From positions 124,001 to 188,000 of the forward strand of contig DASXEH010000095.1 in the NCBI GenBank assembly GCA_036490215.1: DNA of 64,000 nucleotides, given 5' to 3'. The stretch is from JASHSH01 sp036490215 (GTDB taxonomy: Bacteria > Pseudomonadota > Alphaproteobacteria > Rhodospirillales > Magnetospirillaceae). Positions 1 through 9,225 of this stretch are shown piece by piece (position 1 is the stretch's first letter; each line of letters begins with the position of its first letter). Made by a program: the position numbers and the translations under genes. A model generated the notes under the pieces. The model had not been told where the DNA came from, searched no databases, and saw only the letters and a program-made list of their open reading frames with translations.

Positions 1-1760
1 GACGGGCCGACTTGATCGATGCCGGTGAGATCCTTCCACGCATCGCCTTCGGGATCGCGCGCCGCCGCCGCCATCGCCGCGCGCCAGCCGTCATAGGTGC
101 GATAGTGCAGCGCCAGCAGCCGCGCGGTTGCTTCGCCGACCTGGCGGATACCCAGCGCATAGATGAATCGGTCGAGCGCGATGGTGCGGCGCGCATCGAT
201 GGCGGCGAACAGCTTCTTGGTCGAAAGCTCGCCCCAACCTTCTTCGTCCTTCAGCGGCGTCGAGGATTGACTATCGGTCTCCTCGAGCCGGAAGATATCG
301 GCGGGCGATAGCACGCGCTTGGTCTCGTAGAGGAAAGCCGCGTTCTTCTCGCCCAGACCCTCGATGTCGAAGGCGCGGCGCGAGGCGAAATGGATCAGCC
401 GCTCGACGGCTTGCGCTTTGCAGATCAACCCGCCGGTGCAGCGGCGGATCGCTTCGCCCTCGGGTTTCACGGCATGCGAGCCGCAGACGGGGCAGACTTT
501 CGGCGGCGTGAATTTGTGTTTGCCCCGCGGCTTGTCCGATACCACTTCGACGACCTGCGGGATCACATCGCCGGCGCGCTGGATCACCACCGTGTCGCCG
601 GCGCGGAAATCCTTGCGCGCGATCTCGTCTTCGTTGTGCAAGGTCGCGCGGCTGACCACCACGCCGCCCACGGTCACCGGTTCGAGGATGGCATAGGGCG
701 TCAACGCGCCGGTGCGGCCGACCGAGATGCCGATCTCGTTGAGCAGCGTCACGGCGCGCTCGGCCGGGAATTTGTGGGCCAGCGCCCAACGCGGCGTCCG
801 ATCCCGCGCGCCCAGCCGGTCCTGCCAATCGGTGCGGTCGACTTTGTAGACCACGCCGTCGATGTCATAGGGCAGTTGTGCGCGTTCCTCGCCCAGCGCC
901 GCGTGATAGGCCAGTACCTCGTCGATGCTATGGCACAATTTCGAACGCTCGTTGGTGGGGAAGCCCCACTTCTTTAACCGCGCCAGAAATTGGTGATGGG
1001 TCGGCGCGATCGATTCGCTGGTTTCGCCCACGGCATAGCAGAACAGGCGCAACGGTCGGCGCGCGGTGATCGTCGAATCAAGCTGGCGCAAGCTGCCGGC
1101 GGCGGCATTGCGCGGATTGGCAAAGGGCTCGCGCTCGCCGGTCTTGGCGATCTCCTCGTTCATCGTCGCGAATTCGTGGCGCGTCAAATACACCTCGCCG
1201 CGCACTTCAAGCTGTGCCGGCGCATCGCCTTTCAATATCTTCGGCAGTTCCTTGAGCGTCAGAAGATTCGCGGTGACGTCTTCGCCCTCGACGCCATCGC
1301 CACGCGTCGCACCCTGGACGAACTTGCCCTTCTCGTAGCGCAGATTGATCGCCAGCCCGTCGATCTTGGGTTCGGCCATCAGGTCGAGCGGTGCGTCTTC
1401 GGCGAGTGCGAGGAAGCGGCGCACGCGCGCGCCGAAATCGCGGACTTCCTCTTCGCTGAACGCATCCTGGATCGACAGCATCTGTTGCTTGTGCCGCACT
1501 TTGCCGAAACCGGCAGAGGGCGCGGCGCCGACTTTCTTGCTCGGACTGTCGGCGCGGATCAGATCGGGGAAGCGCGCCTCGATGGCTGCGTTGCGCCGGC
1601 GCAGCAGATCGTATTGCGCGTCTTCGATCTCGGGCGCGTCCTTTTGGTAATACGCCTTGTCGTGACGCGCGATCTCCTCGGCCAGGCGTTTCAGCTCGGC
1701 TTTGGCCTGCTTTTCGGTCAGTTTGTCGACGTCGAGTTCAGTATCAGGTTTGGGGGCCAT
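1..1760 (-). CDS. ligA: NAD-dependent DNA ligase LigA (3' part outside window)
   Basis: Seals nicks between Okazaki fragments and repair patches using NAD+. About 586 residues are visible from an ATG at 1760; the missing part is the C-terminal end, where the last helix-hairpin-helix units and the BRCT domain belong. The adenylation motif KIDG is present with the catalytic lysine near residue 132. The OB-fold and a four-cysteine zinc finger (CPVCG near residue 422, further cysteines about 20 residues on) follow in the usual order. The start overlaps the end of the upstream MFS gene by 17 bases, suggesting co-transcription. In many alphaproteobacteria ligA directly follows recN; here an MFS gene and a palindromic repeat lie between them. 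Identification is secure; only the end is unseen. Confidence 0.96.
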   Translation of the reverse strand, partial: MAPKPDTELDVDKLTEKQAKAELKRLAEEIARHDKAYYQKDAPEIEDAQYDLLRRRNAAIEARFPDLIRADSPSKKVGAAPSAGFGKVRHKQQMLSIQDAFSEEEVRDFGARVRRFLALAEDAPLDLMAEPKIDGLAINLRYEKGKFVQGATRGDGVEGEDVTANLLTLKELPKILKGDAPAQLEVRGEVYLTRHEFATMNEEIAKTGEREPFANPRNAAAGSLRQLDSTITARRPLRLFCYAVGETSESIAPTHHQFLARLKKWGFPTNERSKLCHSIDEVLAYHAALGEERAQLPYDIDGVVYKVDRTDWQDRLGARDRTPRWALAHKFPAERAVTLLNEIGISVGRTGALTPYAILEPVTVGGVVVSRATLHNEDEIARKDFRAGDTVVIQRAGDVIPQVVEVVSDKPRGKHKFTPPKVCPVCGSHAVKPEGEAIRRCTGGLICKAQAVERLIHFASRRAFDIEGLGEKNAAFLYETKRVLSPADIFRLEETDSQSSTPLKDEEGWGELSTKKLFAAIDARRTIALDRFIYALGIRQVGEATARLLALHYRTYDGWRAAMAAAARDPEGDAWKDLTGIDQVGP

Positions 1761-2952
1761 GGCGAAGTCCGGGCGAGGGCGCACGCGGCTGGAGGAGCAG
1801 CACCAATAATCCCAAGGCGCACAACACCGCGCAAGCGCCGAACATGGATCGATACCCAAACGCGGTAGCCCAGGCGCCGGTTGCAAGACCCGAGAGCAGC
1901 AGGCCGGCATTGACCGAATTGGCGAACATCGCCGCTGCCGCGCCGACACGGCCTTGCAATACTGATTGCGCATAGCCGATGCCCAAACAGCCGACGATGC
2001 CAATCGCCACCGCGCGAAGGGCTTGCGCCGCCAAGACGGTGGTGACCGATGATGCGAAGGCCATCGCGATGAAATAGGCGATGAAGGCGACGAATCCGGC
2101 CGCCATCCAGAACGGATTCTTGGTGTCGACGGGGCGCGTGACGAACCCCATCATCACGAACACTTCGAGAAAGGCGCACAGGCTGTAGGCGTGGCCGACA
2201 TCTTCCTTGCCGCCGCCCATATCGTGCGTGACCGAGATCGACAGCGCGATCGAGCCCATGAACATCGCCATGTGGAACAGGGTAAGCGCCAGCGCAGCGA
2301 AACCGGCGTCGCGCATCGCCTGCCATCGTGACACAGGCGCGATCTTGATCGACGATTCGCTTTTGGTCGCGCGCACGCCGGTTCCCGCGATGGCCACGAG
2401 CGCGATCACGCCGAACAGCGCGGTGGTCAGGAACACGCCGCGGAAGTCATAGGGCACGATGATCACCGCGCCCACGGCAGGTCCGACCGCCCAGGCGACC
2501 GACCACAAGGCGCGCAGCAGCGATACGCCGCGCTCAGCGGTGATCGGGTCCTGCTTATCGAGATGGCCTTTGGCCAGCGAGAACAACTGCGGGAACGCCG
2601 AAGCCTGCATGGCCATGGGGATGCAGGCATTGGCCAGCAGCACGAAATAATTCGTGGTGAAGGCGATCGTGCCGTTGCCGATGATCGACCCGACGAAGGC
2701 CAGGAACAGCGGCACAACGCTCGGTGTGCGGTCGAACCAGCGGCCGAAGAAATAGGCGACCGTGATCGCGGTGATCGCCCGCGCGGTGAGAATGCTGCCC
2801 AGCGCCAGCGGGCTCAGATGCGCCTTGTCGGCCATGAACAGCGCGGCATAAGGCCCCGAGATCGCATCGCCCATGCCCACCAACAGCAACGCCATAGCGA
2901 TCGGCACATAGTGCCGCGCCGAAATCAGCTCGGTTGCGCGTCGCAGGAACAT
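1744..2952 (-). CDS. MFS transporter, sugar-efflux (SetA-like) type
   Basis: A 402-residue inner-membrane protein with about twelve hydrophobic segments in two halves, typical of the major facilitator superfamily. The N-terminal half has a loop after helix 2 containing GRWFDRTP, corresponding to the MFS A-motif region, and a segment SLLRALWSVAWAVGP that resembles the sugar-efflux (Set) subgroup. The substrate cannot be read from sequence; sugar or small-molecule efflux is inferred from that resemblance only. The start is an ATG at 2952. It sits between recN and ligA on the same strand, overlapping ligA by 17 bases, and a palindromic repeat separates it from recN. Confidence 0.85.
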   Translation of the reverse strand: MFLRRATELISARHYVPIAMALLLVGMGDAISGPYAALFMADKAHLSPLALGSILTARAITAITVAYFFGRWFDRTPSVVPLFLAFVGSIIGNGTIAFTTNYFVLLANACIPMAMQASAFPQLFSLAKGHLDKQDPITAERGVSLLRALWSVAWAVGPAVGAVIIVPYDFRGVFLTTALFGVIALVAIAGTGVRATKSESSIKIAPVSRWQAMRDAGFAALALTLFHMAMFMGSIALSISVTHDMGGGKEDVGHAYSLCAFLEVFVMMGFVTRPVDTKNPFWMAAGFVAFIAYFIAMAFASSVTTVLAAQALRAVAIGIVGCLGIGYAQSVLQGRVGAAAAMFANSVNAGLLLSGLATGAWATAFGYRSMFGACAVLCALGLLVLLLQPRAPSPGLRHGPQT

Positions 2953-2992
2953 GGATGTCAGGCCGTCGGATTTTGTCTCATTTAACTGCGTT

Positions 2993-3076
2993 CGTCATCG
3001 CGAGAAGGCATCGCCGACGAAGCGATCCAGGTTCTTTCTTGCGAATCTGGATTGCTTCGCTTCGCTCGCAATGACG
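2993..3076. repeat. Extragenic palindrome, family A
   Basis: An 84-base imperfect inverted repeat. The left end reads CGTCATCGCGAG and the right end CTCGCAATGACG, with CGATCCAG and CTGGATTG closer to the centre. It fills the gap between the MFS gene and recN. The same arms recur at 11178-11206 and 20488-20567. It could form a long hairpin in RNA and end or stabilise transcripts; that function is inferred. Confidence 0.8.
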
Positions 3077-3119
3077 ATTTGATTTCAACGTAAAGAGATT
3101 TTGCAGAAATGGCTGACGT

Positions 3120-4784
3120 CTACCCCGCCGCGGCGAGAAGACTGTCGGCGGCGGCACGCGCTTGATCCGTGACTTTGGCGCCGGCCAGCATGCGGGCGAT
3201 TTCCTCGCGCCGCCCGGCGGCCACCAGCGCGATGACGCGCGTTGCGGTGCCGCCCTTGCCGTCGTCGCCTTTGGCGACTTGCCAGTGATGCGCGCCCTTG
3301 GCCGCCACTTGCGGCGAATGGGTCACCACCAGCACCTGCATCGATTTCGACAGGCGCGCGAGACGTTCACCAACAGCTGCGGCGGTCGCGCCGCCCACAT
3401 CGGCATCGACTTCGTCGAATACGATCGTGCCGATCGGACTGGTGCGCGCGAGAACGACTTTCAGCGCCAGCATGAAGCGCGCGAGCTCGCCGCCCGATGC
3501 CACCTTCGCCAGCGGTCCGGGTTGCGATCCCGGATTGGTCGCCACTTCGAAGGCGATGCGATCCATGCCGTTCGTATTCCACTCCGCTTCCGGAAGAGCC
3601 TCAACGCGGGTGACGAACCGCGCCTTGTCGAGCTTCAGCGGCGGTAATTCGGTAGCGACCGCCTTATCGAGCTTGGCGGCGGCCGCGTTGCGCGCTTTCG
3701 AGAGCGCGGCGGCGGCCGTTGAGAATGCGGTCTTAGCTTTGGCTTCGGCAGTGCTCAACGATTTGAGCGAATCGCCACCCGCGTCGACGGCATTCAGCTT
3801 GGCGCTCAGCCGCTCGCGGATCGCCGGCAACTCGTCGACGGACGCGTTGTGTTTCCGCGCCAGCGCGCGCAACGCGAACAGGCGCTCCTCGGCTTTCTCC
3901 AGATGCGCCGGATCGAGATCGAGCGCAGCGGCCACATTCTCCAACAGGCCACGCGCCTCGGCGGCTTCGAGCGCCGCGCGGTCGAGTGCCGCGATCACGC
4001 CATCGAGCCGTCCGCCGGCTTTGTCGGCCATGCGTTCCAGGCTGCGCTGTGCGCTGCGAATCGCGGCTTCGACATCGGCGGGGCGCGACAGGGATTGCCG
4101 CGCCGCTTCCATCGCCTCGGCCAGTTTCTCGCCGGCCATCAGGGTCACGCGCTTGGTTGCCAACGCGGCTTCCTCACCCGGCTTGGCGGCCAGCGCGTCG
4201 AGTTCACCCACGGCGTGGCGCAGATAGTCTTCCTCGCCGCGCGCGCTCTTCAGATCGGCTTCGGCGGCGGCACGCGCATCGGCGGCTGTGCGCCACTGCG
4301 TCCAGGCGGCATTGACCGCCACGCTGTCTGCGCCGGCGAAGGCGTCGAGCACCGCGCGATGGGTATCGGGATCGAGCAGCGTATGACTCTCGAACTGGCC
4401 ATGGATCTCGACCAGCGCTTCGCCCAGGCGGCGCAGCAGGCCGACACTGGCCGGCTCGTCGTTGACGAAGGCGCGCGAGCGTCCGTCCGCGCCGACCACG
4501 CGGCGCAGGATCAAGGTCTCGCCCGCTTCGATGCCCTGATCGGACAGGATGGCCAGCGCCGGATGCTTGGCGGTGAGCGCGAATTCGGCGGTGACGGAGA
4601 GTTGCTGCGCGCCGGGGCGCACCATGCCGGCATCGGCGCGGGCACCGAGCGCGAGGCTCATCGAATCGAGCAGGATCGATTTGCCGGCGCCGGTCTCGCC
4701 GGTCAGAACGGTCAGGCCCGGCGCGAAAGCAATGTCGAGCCGGTCGATCAGAACGACATCGCGGATCGACAGGCCGTGCAGCAT
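3120..4784 (-). CDS. recN: DNA repair protein RecN
   Basis: SMC-like ATPase that acts early in double-strand-break repair by homologous recombination. The 554 residues match the family length. Walker A is GETGAGKS at residues 29-36, the coiled-coil arms occupy the alanine/glutamate-rich middle, and the C-terminal head carries the ABC signature region VASGGELARF (about residue 430) and Walker B IVFDEVD. The start is an ATG at 4784, seven bases after the end of bamD, so the two are probably one transcript. No LexA-type operator was identified by eye. Confidence 0.96.
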   Translation of the reverse strand: MLHGLSIRDVVLIDRLDIAFAPGLTVLTGETGAGKSILLDSMSLALGARADAGMVRPGAQQLSVTAEFALTAKHPALAILSDQGIEAGETLILRRVVGADGRSRAFVNDEPASVGLLRRLGEALVEIHGQFESHTLLDPDTHRAVLDAFAGADSVAVNAAWTQWRTAADARAAAEADLKSARGEEDYLRHAVGELDALAAKPGEEAALATKRVTLMAGEKLAEAMEAARQSLSRPADVEAAIRSAQRSLERMADKAGGRLDGVIAALDRAALEAAEARGLLENVAAALDLDPAHLEKAEERLFALRALARKHNASVDELPAIRERLSAKLNAVDAGGDSLKSLSTAEAKAKTAFSTAAAALSKARNAAAAKLDKAVATELPPLKLDKARFVTRVEALPEAEWNTNGMDRIAFEVATNPGSQPGPLAKVASGGELARFMLALKVVLARTSPIGTIVFDEVDADVGGATAAAVGERLARLSKSMQVLVVTHSPQVAAKGAHHWQVAKGDDGKGGTATRVIALVAAGRREEIARMLAGAKVTDQARAAADSLLAAAG

Positions 4785-4791
4785 CAGTCGC

Positions 4792-5661
4792 TCAGAACGG
4801 CCAGGGGACCCAGCCGAACCAACCCGAATCGTCGGGCGGCGGCGCTTTGCCGGGTTCGGCTGCGGCGGCGGGTTGCTCGGTTTTGTCAGCGGCCATGGTT
4901 GCCGGATGGTCCGACTTCACCATGTCGTAGCTGTCCTGATACCAGTCGCTGCCGGGATAGTTGTAGCCCAGCACCGCAGCGGTTTTCTTCGCCTCGTCGG
5001 GCAGGCCCAGCGCCAGATAGCACTCGGTCAGCCGGTGCAGCGCCTCGGGAATCTGGCTCGTGGTCTGATACTTCTCGACCACGGTGCGATAGCGGTTGAT
5101 GGCCGCCAGATACTGGTGCTGGCTCTGATAGAAGCGGCCGATGGTCAATTCCTTGCCGGCCAGCTGATCGCGCGTCAGGTCGATCTTGAAGCGGGCATCG
5201 CGCGCGTATTTGCTATTGGGGAAACGCGTCACCACTTCCTGCAGCGCCGACAGCGCCTGCTGGGTGATCTTCTGGTCGCGCTGCACATCGGCGATCTGTT
5301 CGTAATAGCAGAGCGCCTTCAGATAATAGGCATAGGGCGTGTCTTTGTAAGCCGGGTGCAGCTGGATGAAGCGATCGAGCGCGACCACGGCCTCGTCCTG
5401 CTTCTGCCCTTGGTAGAGCGAATAAGCGCCCATCAGCTGCGCCTTGGTGGCCCAGGGCGAATTGGGGTGCTGCTGATCGACCTCGTCGAACGCCTTCGAC
5501 GCGTTATCGAAGTCGTGCTGATCGAGCAGGGTCATCGCCTTGTTGTAAAGCTGATCGACAGGCCGCTCGACATAGGTGTCTTTTTTCGCCGAACACGCAG
5601 CCAGAAGCACAACAATAAGGGCGCCGGCGATAACCGAACGCACAGACGAGACTCGGGACAT
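4792..5661 (-). CDS. bamD: Outer membrane assembly lipoprotein BamD
   Basis: Essential TPR lipoprotein of the BAM complex, which inserts beta-barrel proteins into the outer membrane from the periplasmic side. 289 residues from an ATG at 5661; the open frame reaches a TTG at 5682, but the ATG places a lipoprotein signal directly at the N-terminus. The lipobox is VVLLAAC, with lipidation expected on that cysteine. TPR-like helical repeats (for example YNKAMTLLDQHDFDNASKAFDEV) follow. The C-terminal tail is rich in alanine and proline and ends WFGWVPWPF. It lies immediately upstream of recN. BamB is encoded near 27.4 kb in this window. Confidence 0.94.
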   Translation of the reverse strand: MSRVSSVRSVIAGALIVVLLAACSAKKDTYVERPVDQLYNKAMTLLDQHDFDNASKAFDEVDQQHPNSPWATKAQLMGAYSLYQGQKQDEAVVALDRFIQLHPAYKDTPYAYYLKALCYYEQIADVQRDQKITQQALSALQEVVTRFPNSKYARDARFKIDLTRDQLAGKELTIGRFYQSQHQYLAAINRYRTVVEKYQTTSQIPEALHRLTECYLALGLPDEAKKTAAVLGYNYPGSDWYQDSYDMVKSDHPATMAADKTEQPAAAAEPGKAPPPDDSGWFGWVPWPF

Positions 5662-5957
5662 CAAAACCCCACGGAACCACAAAATTGAATGCTAAAGCGG
5701 TCAAATGAGCGCTTTAGCGGGCGGAGTATACCATTCGTTCGCGGCCCCTCGACAAGTTCAAGCACGGCCCCGGCCTGGCGCGCTGTATTTCGACAAGTCG
5801 GCCTGTTGTCCAATTTCCCGATAAATTTGCCTAAATAATATGCATATCTCGCGGATTGCGGCAGATTTGCCCAAATTTCGTGCTGCACAAATGCGACAAA
5901 CCGGGCGTTTGTCCCATAAGTGCAATGTTTTCAGTCCTGTATCCAATATGACGGTTC
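5662..5957. other. Divergent intergenic region bamD / urtA
   Basis: About 300 bases with no convincing gene between divergently transcribed bamD and urtA. It should hold the bamD promoter on the minus strand. The part near urtA is AT-rich and contains the palindrome GGCAGATTTGCC at 5860-5871. Half-sites TGCAC and AGTGCA near 5883 and 5916 could be partial NtrC sites, but no full TGCAC-N7-GTGCA palindrome is visible. Confidence 0.5.
5860..5871. promoter_or_regulatory. GGCAGATTTGCC palindrome (possible operator)
   Basis: A 12-base near-palindrome about 90 bases upstream of the predicted urtA sigma-54-like element. The identical 12-mer in inverse orientation is at 46024-46035 upstream of fliF, and a 13-base variant is at 20017-20029. 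All three lie in intergenic regions. The binding protein is unknown. Confidence 0.35.
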
Positions 5958-5973
5958 TGGCCTGCGTTTTGCG
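5958..5973 (+). promoter_or_regulatory. Sigma-54-like (-24/-12) promoter of urtABCDE
   Basis: The sequence TGGCCTGCGTTTTGCG has GG and GC separated by exactly ten bases and matches TGGC and TTGC of the consensus TGGCAC-N5-TTGC; the AC of the -24 box is not conserved. Transcription would start near 5984, giving a short leader that contains GAGGGG just before the urtA start. Nitrogen control through NtrC and sigma-54 is usual for urea transporters, which supports the assignment. Confidence 0.55.
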
Positions 5974-6011
5974 TTGCGGTAGACCTTTTGCAATTCAGCA
6001 TGAGGGGATGC

Positions 6012-7304
6012 ATGCCCATGAAGAAGTTCAGCGTAACGGTAGGGGCGGGGGCGATTCTTGCCGCTGCGTTCACCCAGGGAGCCTGGGCGGCCGACGACAC
6101 CATTAAGATCGGCGTTCTTCACTCCCTGTCGGGTACGATGGCGATCTCGGAAACCACCCTCAAGGACACGGTCCTGATGATGGTGGACGATCTCAACAAA
6201 AAGGGTGGTCTGCTCGGTAAGAAGGTCGAGGCGGTTGTCGTCGACCCGGCCTCGAACTGGCCGTTGTTCGCCGAAAAGGCGTCCGAGCTTCTCGAAAAAG
6301 ATCACGTCTCGGCGATCTTCGGCTGCTGGACCTCGGTCTCGCGCAAGTCGGTTCTGCCGGTCATCGCCAAGGACAACGGGTTGCTCTTCTATCCCGTGCA
6401 GTACGAAGGCGAAGAGTCGCAGAAGGGCGTGTTCTACACCGGTGCCGCGCCGAACCAGCAGGCGATCCCGGCTGTCGAATACCTGATGAGCAAGGACGGC
6501 GGTTCGGTGAAGCGGTGGGTGCTGGAAGGCACCGACTACGTCTATCCGCGCACCACCAACAAGATTCTCCGCGCCTTCTTGATCAAGAGCGGCGTGGCCG
6601 AAGCCGACATCATGGAAAACTACACGCCGTTCGGCTTCTCCGATTGGCAGACCGAAGTCGGCAAGATCAAGGCCTTTGCCGCCGGCGGCAAGAAGACGGC
6701 CGTGATCTCCACCGTCAACGGCGACGCCAACGTGCCGTTCTATAAGGAACTCGCCAACGAAGGCATCAAGGCGACCGACATTCCGGTGATGGCCTTCTCG
6801 GTCGGTGAAGAAGAACTTTCGGGCATGGACACGAAGAACCTGGTCGGCCATCTCGCCGCCTGGAACTACTTCGAGTCGGTGAAGACCCCCGAGAACGAAG
6901 CCTTCATCAAGGCGTGGCATGCCTTCATTAAGAAGGACACCCGCACCACCAACGACCCGATGGAAGCGACCTATATCGGCTTCCACATGTGGACGCAGGC
7001 GGTGTTGCAGGCCGGCACGACCGATGTCGACGCCGTCCGTCAGGCGCTGATCGGCCAGAAGGTGAAGAACCTGACCGGTTCGGAAGCCATCATGCTGCCC
7101 GACCACCATCTGACCAAGCCGGTCCTGATCGGCGAAATCAAGCCCGATGGTCAGTTCAACGTTGTGTGGAAGACGCCGAAGCCGGTTCCTGGCGAAGCTT
7201 GGGCGACGAAGTATCTCGACGAAGACAAGGGCAAGGTTGCCAACTGGCAATTCCCCTGGGTTTGCGAGAGCTGCACCACGCCGACCTTCAAGGCCTACGA
7301 GTAA
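6012..7304 (+). CDS. urtA: Urea ABC transporter, periplasmic urea-binding protein UrtA
   Basis: Substrate-binding component of the UrtABCDE high-affinity urea importer. 430 residues from an ATG at 6012, chosen because GAGGGG lies five bases upstream; an ATG at 6018 and a TTG at 5988 are alternatives. A signal peptide ends at AWA (residue 26). The mature part is a type I periplasmic-binding fold with UrtA hallmarks such as GCWTSVSRKSVLPV and LFYPVQYEGEESQ. It is the first gene of the operon. A strong hairpin 13 bases after the stop probably lowers expression of the downstream membrane genes relative to this abundant protein. Confidence 0.96.
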   Translation: MPMKKFSVTVGAGAILAAAFTQGAWAADDTIKIGVLHSLSGTMAISETTLKDTVLMMVDDLNKKGGLLGKKVEAVVVDPASNWPLFAEKASELLEKDHVSAIFGCWTSVSRKSVLPVIAKDNGLLFYPVQYEGEESQKGVFYTGAAPNQQAIPAVEYLMSKDGGSVKRWVLEGTDYVYPRTTNKILRAFLIKSGVAEADIMENYTPFGFSDWQTEVGKIKAFAAGGKKTAVISTVNGDANVPFYKELANEGIKATDIPVMAFSVGEEELSGMDTKNLVGHLAAWNYFESVKTPENEAFIKAWHAFIKKDTRTTNDPMEATYIGFHMWTQAVLQAGTTDVDAVRQALIGQKVKNLTGSEAIMLPDHHLTKPVLIGEIKPDGQFNVVWKTPKPVPGEAWATKYLDEDKGKVANWQFPWVCESCTTPTFKAYE

Positions 7305-7316
7305 GCTGACGTGAGG

Positions 7317-7344
7317 CAGGCCCCGTCTGGGGAGACGGGGCCTG
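7317..7344 (+). terminator. Intercistronic hairpin urtA-urtB (attenuator-like)
   Basis: Perfect 12-base-pair stem CAGGCCCCGTCT / AGACGGGGCCTG with a GGGG loop. It lacks a full T-run (only TTCTC follows), so it is more likely a partial terminator or 3'-end stabiliser of the urtA message than a complete stop. Confidence 0.7.
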
Positions 7345-7428
7345 TTCTCAAAAGTATCGATGCCTGACGTTCGCCCACCTCAACGAATCGGGCCGATTTG
7401 GGACGGCGCACTACGCCGGGGACATAAA

Positions 7429-9222
7429 GTGACTGGGTTGCGTTCAGGGTTCGCTTTTGCCGCACTGTTGATCGCGCTTCTAGCGACAGGTTCGATGAGC
7501 GCCGCGCGCGCCGATATCGAACTGCAGGACAGTGCGAAGATCGTCGTCGCCGACGATAGCGATCAGCAAGACAACGGCGATAGTACGGGCGCCGACGATT
7601 CGAGCGGCGATGCCTTCACCCAAGGTGGCGCCGTCAAGGACGGCGACGATGCCGCGAAGAGCAAGACAGAAGCGGCCGCACCGGTGGCGATCACCGATTT
7701 CGCTTCGGCGGTGAAGGCGCTCAACAGCGACGATACCGACCAGCAGATCAAAGCTGTGCAATTCCTCGGCGGCGCCGGCGATGCGCGCGCCGTTCCCATT
7801 CTTCAAGCCTTGGCCAGCGACGGGCTGTTCACCACCAAGGATGGCGCCATCGTCTATGCCGATGGCCAACTCTATCGCGATGCCCAGACCGGCAAGGACG
7901 TGCCGGGCCTGACGGCTGCCGGGCTGACCGAGATCAGCGCCAATAATCGCCTGCGCGGCACGATCCAGGGCACGCTGGGTCAGTTGGGTCTGTTCAGCAG
8001 CGATCCGGGTGCGCGCCGCAAGGCCGTGGCGGCGATCGAAAGCCAACCGACGCCCGAAGGCGAGGCGCTGCTGCGCCAGGCACTGACGAAAGAGACGGAC
8101 GCCACCACCAAAGCCGCGATCGCCAATGTGCTGTCGCGCTTCGATCTCACCGATCCCGATCCGGCCAAGCGCCTGGCCGCCGTTGCCGCGCTGGCCGATT
8201 CGAACGATCCCAGTGTCAAGGGCATGCTCAAGCAGCTCATCGACTCGGAGAAGGACGGCAAGATCAAAGCCGCGGCCAGCAAGGCGATGTCGTCGATCGC
8301 CTTCCGTCTCGGCATCATCGATATCGGCGTCGATCTTTTTGAAGGTCTGTCGCTGGGCAGCATTCTTCTCCTCGCCGCCATCGGTCTCTCCATCACCTTC
8401 GGCGTGATGGGTGTGATCAACATGGCCCATGGCGAGATGATCATGCTGGGCGCCTACACCGCCTATGTGGTGCAGCAGATGTTCCAGGCGTGGCTGCCGC
8501 CGGGCTGGATGGATGCCTATCTGATCGTCGCCGTGCCGATCGCGTTCTTCGTGGCGGCCGCGGTCGGCGTCGCGCTCGAACGCAGCATCATCCGCTTCCT
8601 CTATGGCCGGCCGCTGGAAACCTTGCTCGCCACCTGGGGCATCAGCCTGATCCTCCAGCAGGCGGTGCGCAGCATCTTCGGCCCCGACAACCAGGCGGTG
8701 GCCAATCCCAGCTGGATGTCGGGCGGCATGGCGCTGATGGGCGGCTTCACACTGACCTGGAACCGCCTGATCATCATCTTCTTCTGTCTCGCCGTGCTGG
8801 GCGCGCTGGCCGCCGTGTTGCGCTATTCCAGCTTCGGGCTGCATATGCGCGCGGTGTCGCAGAACCGCAAGATGGCGTCCGCCATGGGCATCCGCACCGG
8901 CCGCGTCGACGCGATGACCTTTGCCGTCGGTTCGGGCATCGCCGGCATCGCCGGTGTCGCACTCTCGCAGATCGGCAATGTGAGTCCCAATCTCGGCCAG
9001 ATCTATATCGTCGACTCTTTCATGGTGGTGGTGTTCGGCGGCGTCGGTTCGCTGTGGGGCACGCTGCTCGGCGCGGGCAGTCTCGGCATCATCAACAAGC
9101 TGCTCGAACCGTTTGCCGGCGCGATCCTCGGCAAGATCCTGGTGCTCGTCTTCATCATCCTGTTCATTCAGCGTCGCCCGCGCGGATTGTTCGCGCTCAA
9201 GGGCCGCGCGGTGGAGAACTGA
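7429..9222 (+). CDS. urtB: Urea ABC transporter permease UrtB
   Basis: Inner-membrane permease of the urea importer, in the branched-chain amino acid permease (LivH) family. 597 residues from a GTG at 7429 with GGGGA upstream; that start begins directly with a signal sequence ending near SAARA. An ATG at 7360 would add 23 residues without signal character. Residues about 60-280 form a soluble periplasmic region with HEAT-like helical pairs, as in other UrtB proteins. The permease core starts near residue 300, with the LivH-type segment GVMGVINMAHGEMIMLGAY. It is followed three bases later by urtC. Confidence 0.93.
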   Translation: MTGLRSGFAFAALLIALLATGSMSAARADIELQDSAKIVVADDSDQQDNGDSTGADDSSGDAFTQGGAVKDGDDAAKSKTEAAAPVAITDFASAVKALNSDDTDQQIKAVQFLGGAGDARAVPILQALASDGLFTTKDGAIVYADGQLYRDAQTGKDVPGLTAAGLTEISANNRLRGTIQGTLGQLGLFSSDPGARRKAVAAIESQPTPEGEALLRQALTKETDATTKAAIANVLSRFDLTDPDPAKRLAAVAALADSNDPSVKGMLKQLIDSEKDGKIKAAASKAMSSIAFRLGIIDIGVDLFEGLSLGSILLLAAIGLSITFGVMGVINMAHGEMIMLGAYTAYVVQQMFQAWLPPGWMDAYLIVAVPIAFFVAAAVGVALERSIIRFLYGRPLETLLATWGISLILQQAVRSIFGPDNQAVANPSWMSGGMALMGGFTLTWNRLIIIFFCLAVLGALAAVLRYSSFGLHMRAVSQNRKMASAMGIRTGRVDAMTFAVGSGIAGIAGVALSQIGNVSPNLGQIYIVDSFMVVVFGGVGSLWGTLLGAGSLGIINKLLEPFAGAILGKILVLVFIILFIQRRPRGLFALKGRAVEN

Positions 9223-9225
9223 GCC

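Noticed and set aside
2993..3076. Extragenic palindromes considered as parts of a CRISPR array
   Set aside because: Copies are scattered singly, are inverted repeats of 80 or more bases and have no regular spacers; no cas genes are present.
5662..5957. Small open frames between bamD and urtA
   Set aside because: Short, lack good ribosome-binding sites and have no family; the region is better explained as a divergent promoter region.
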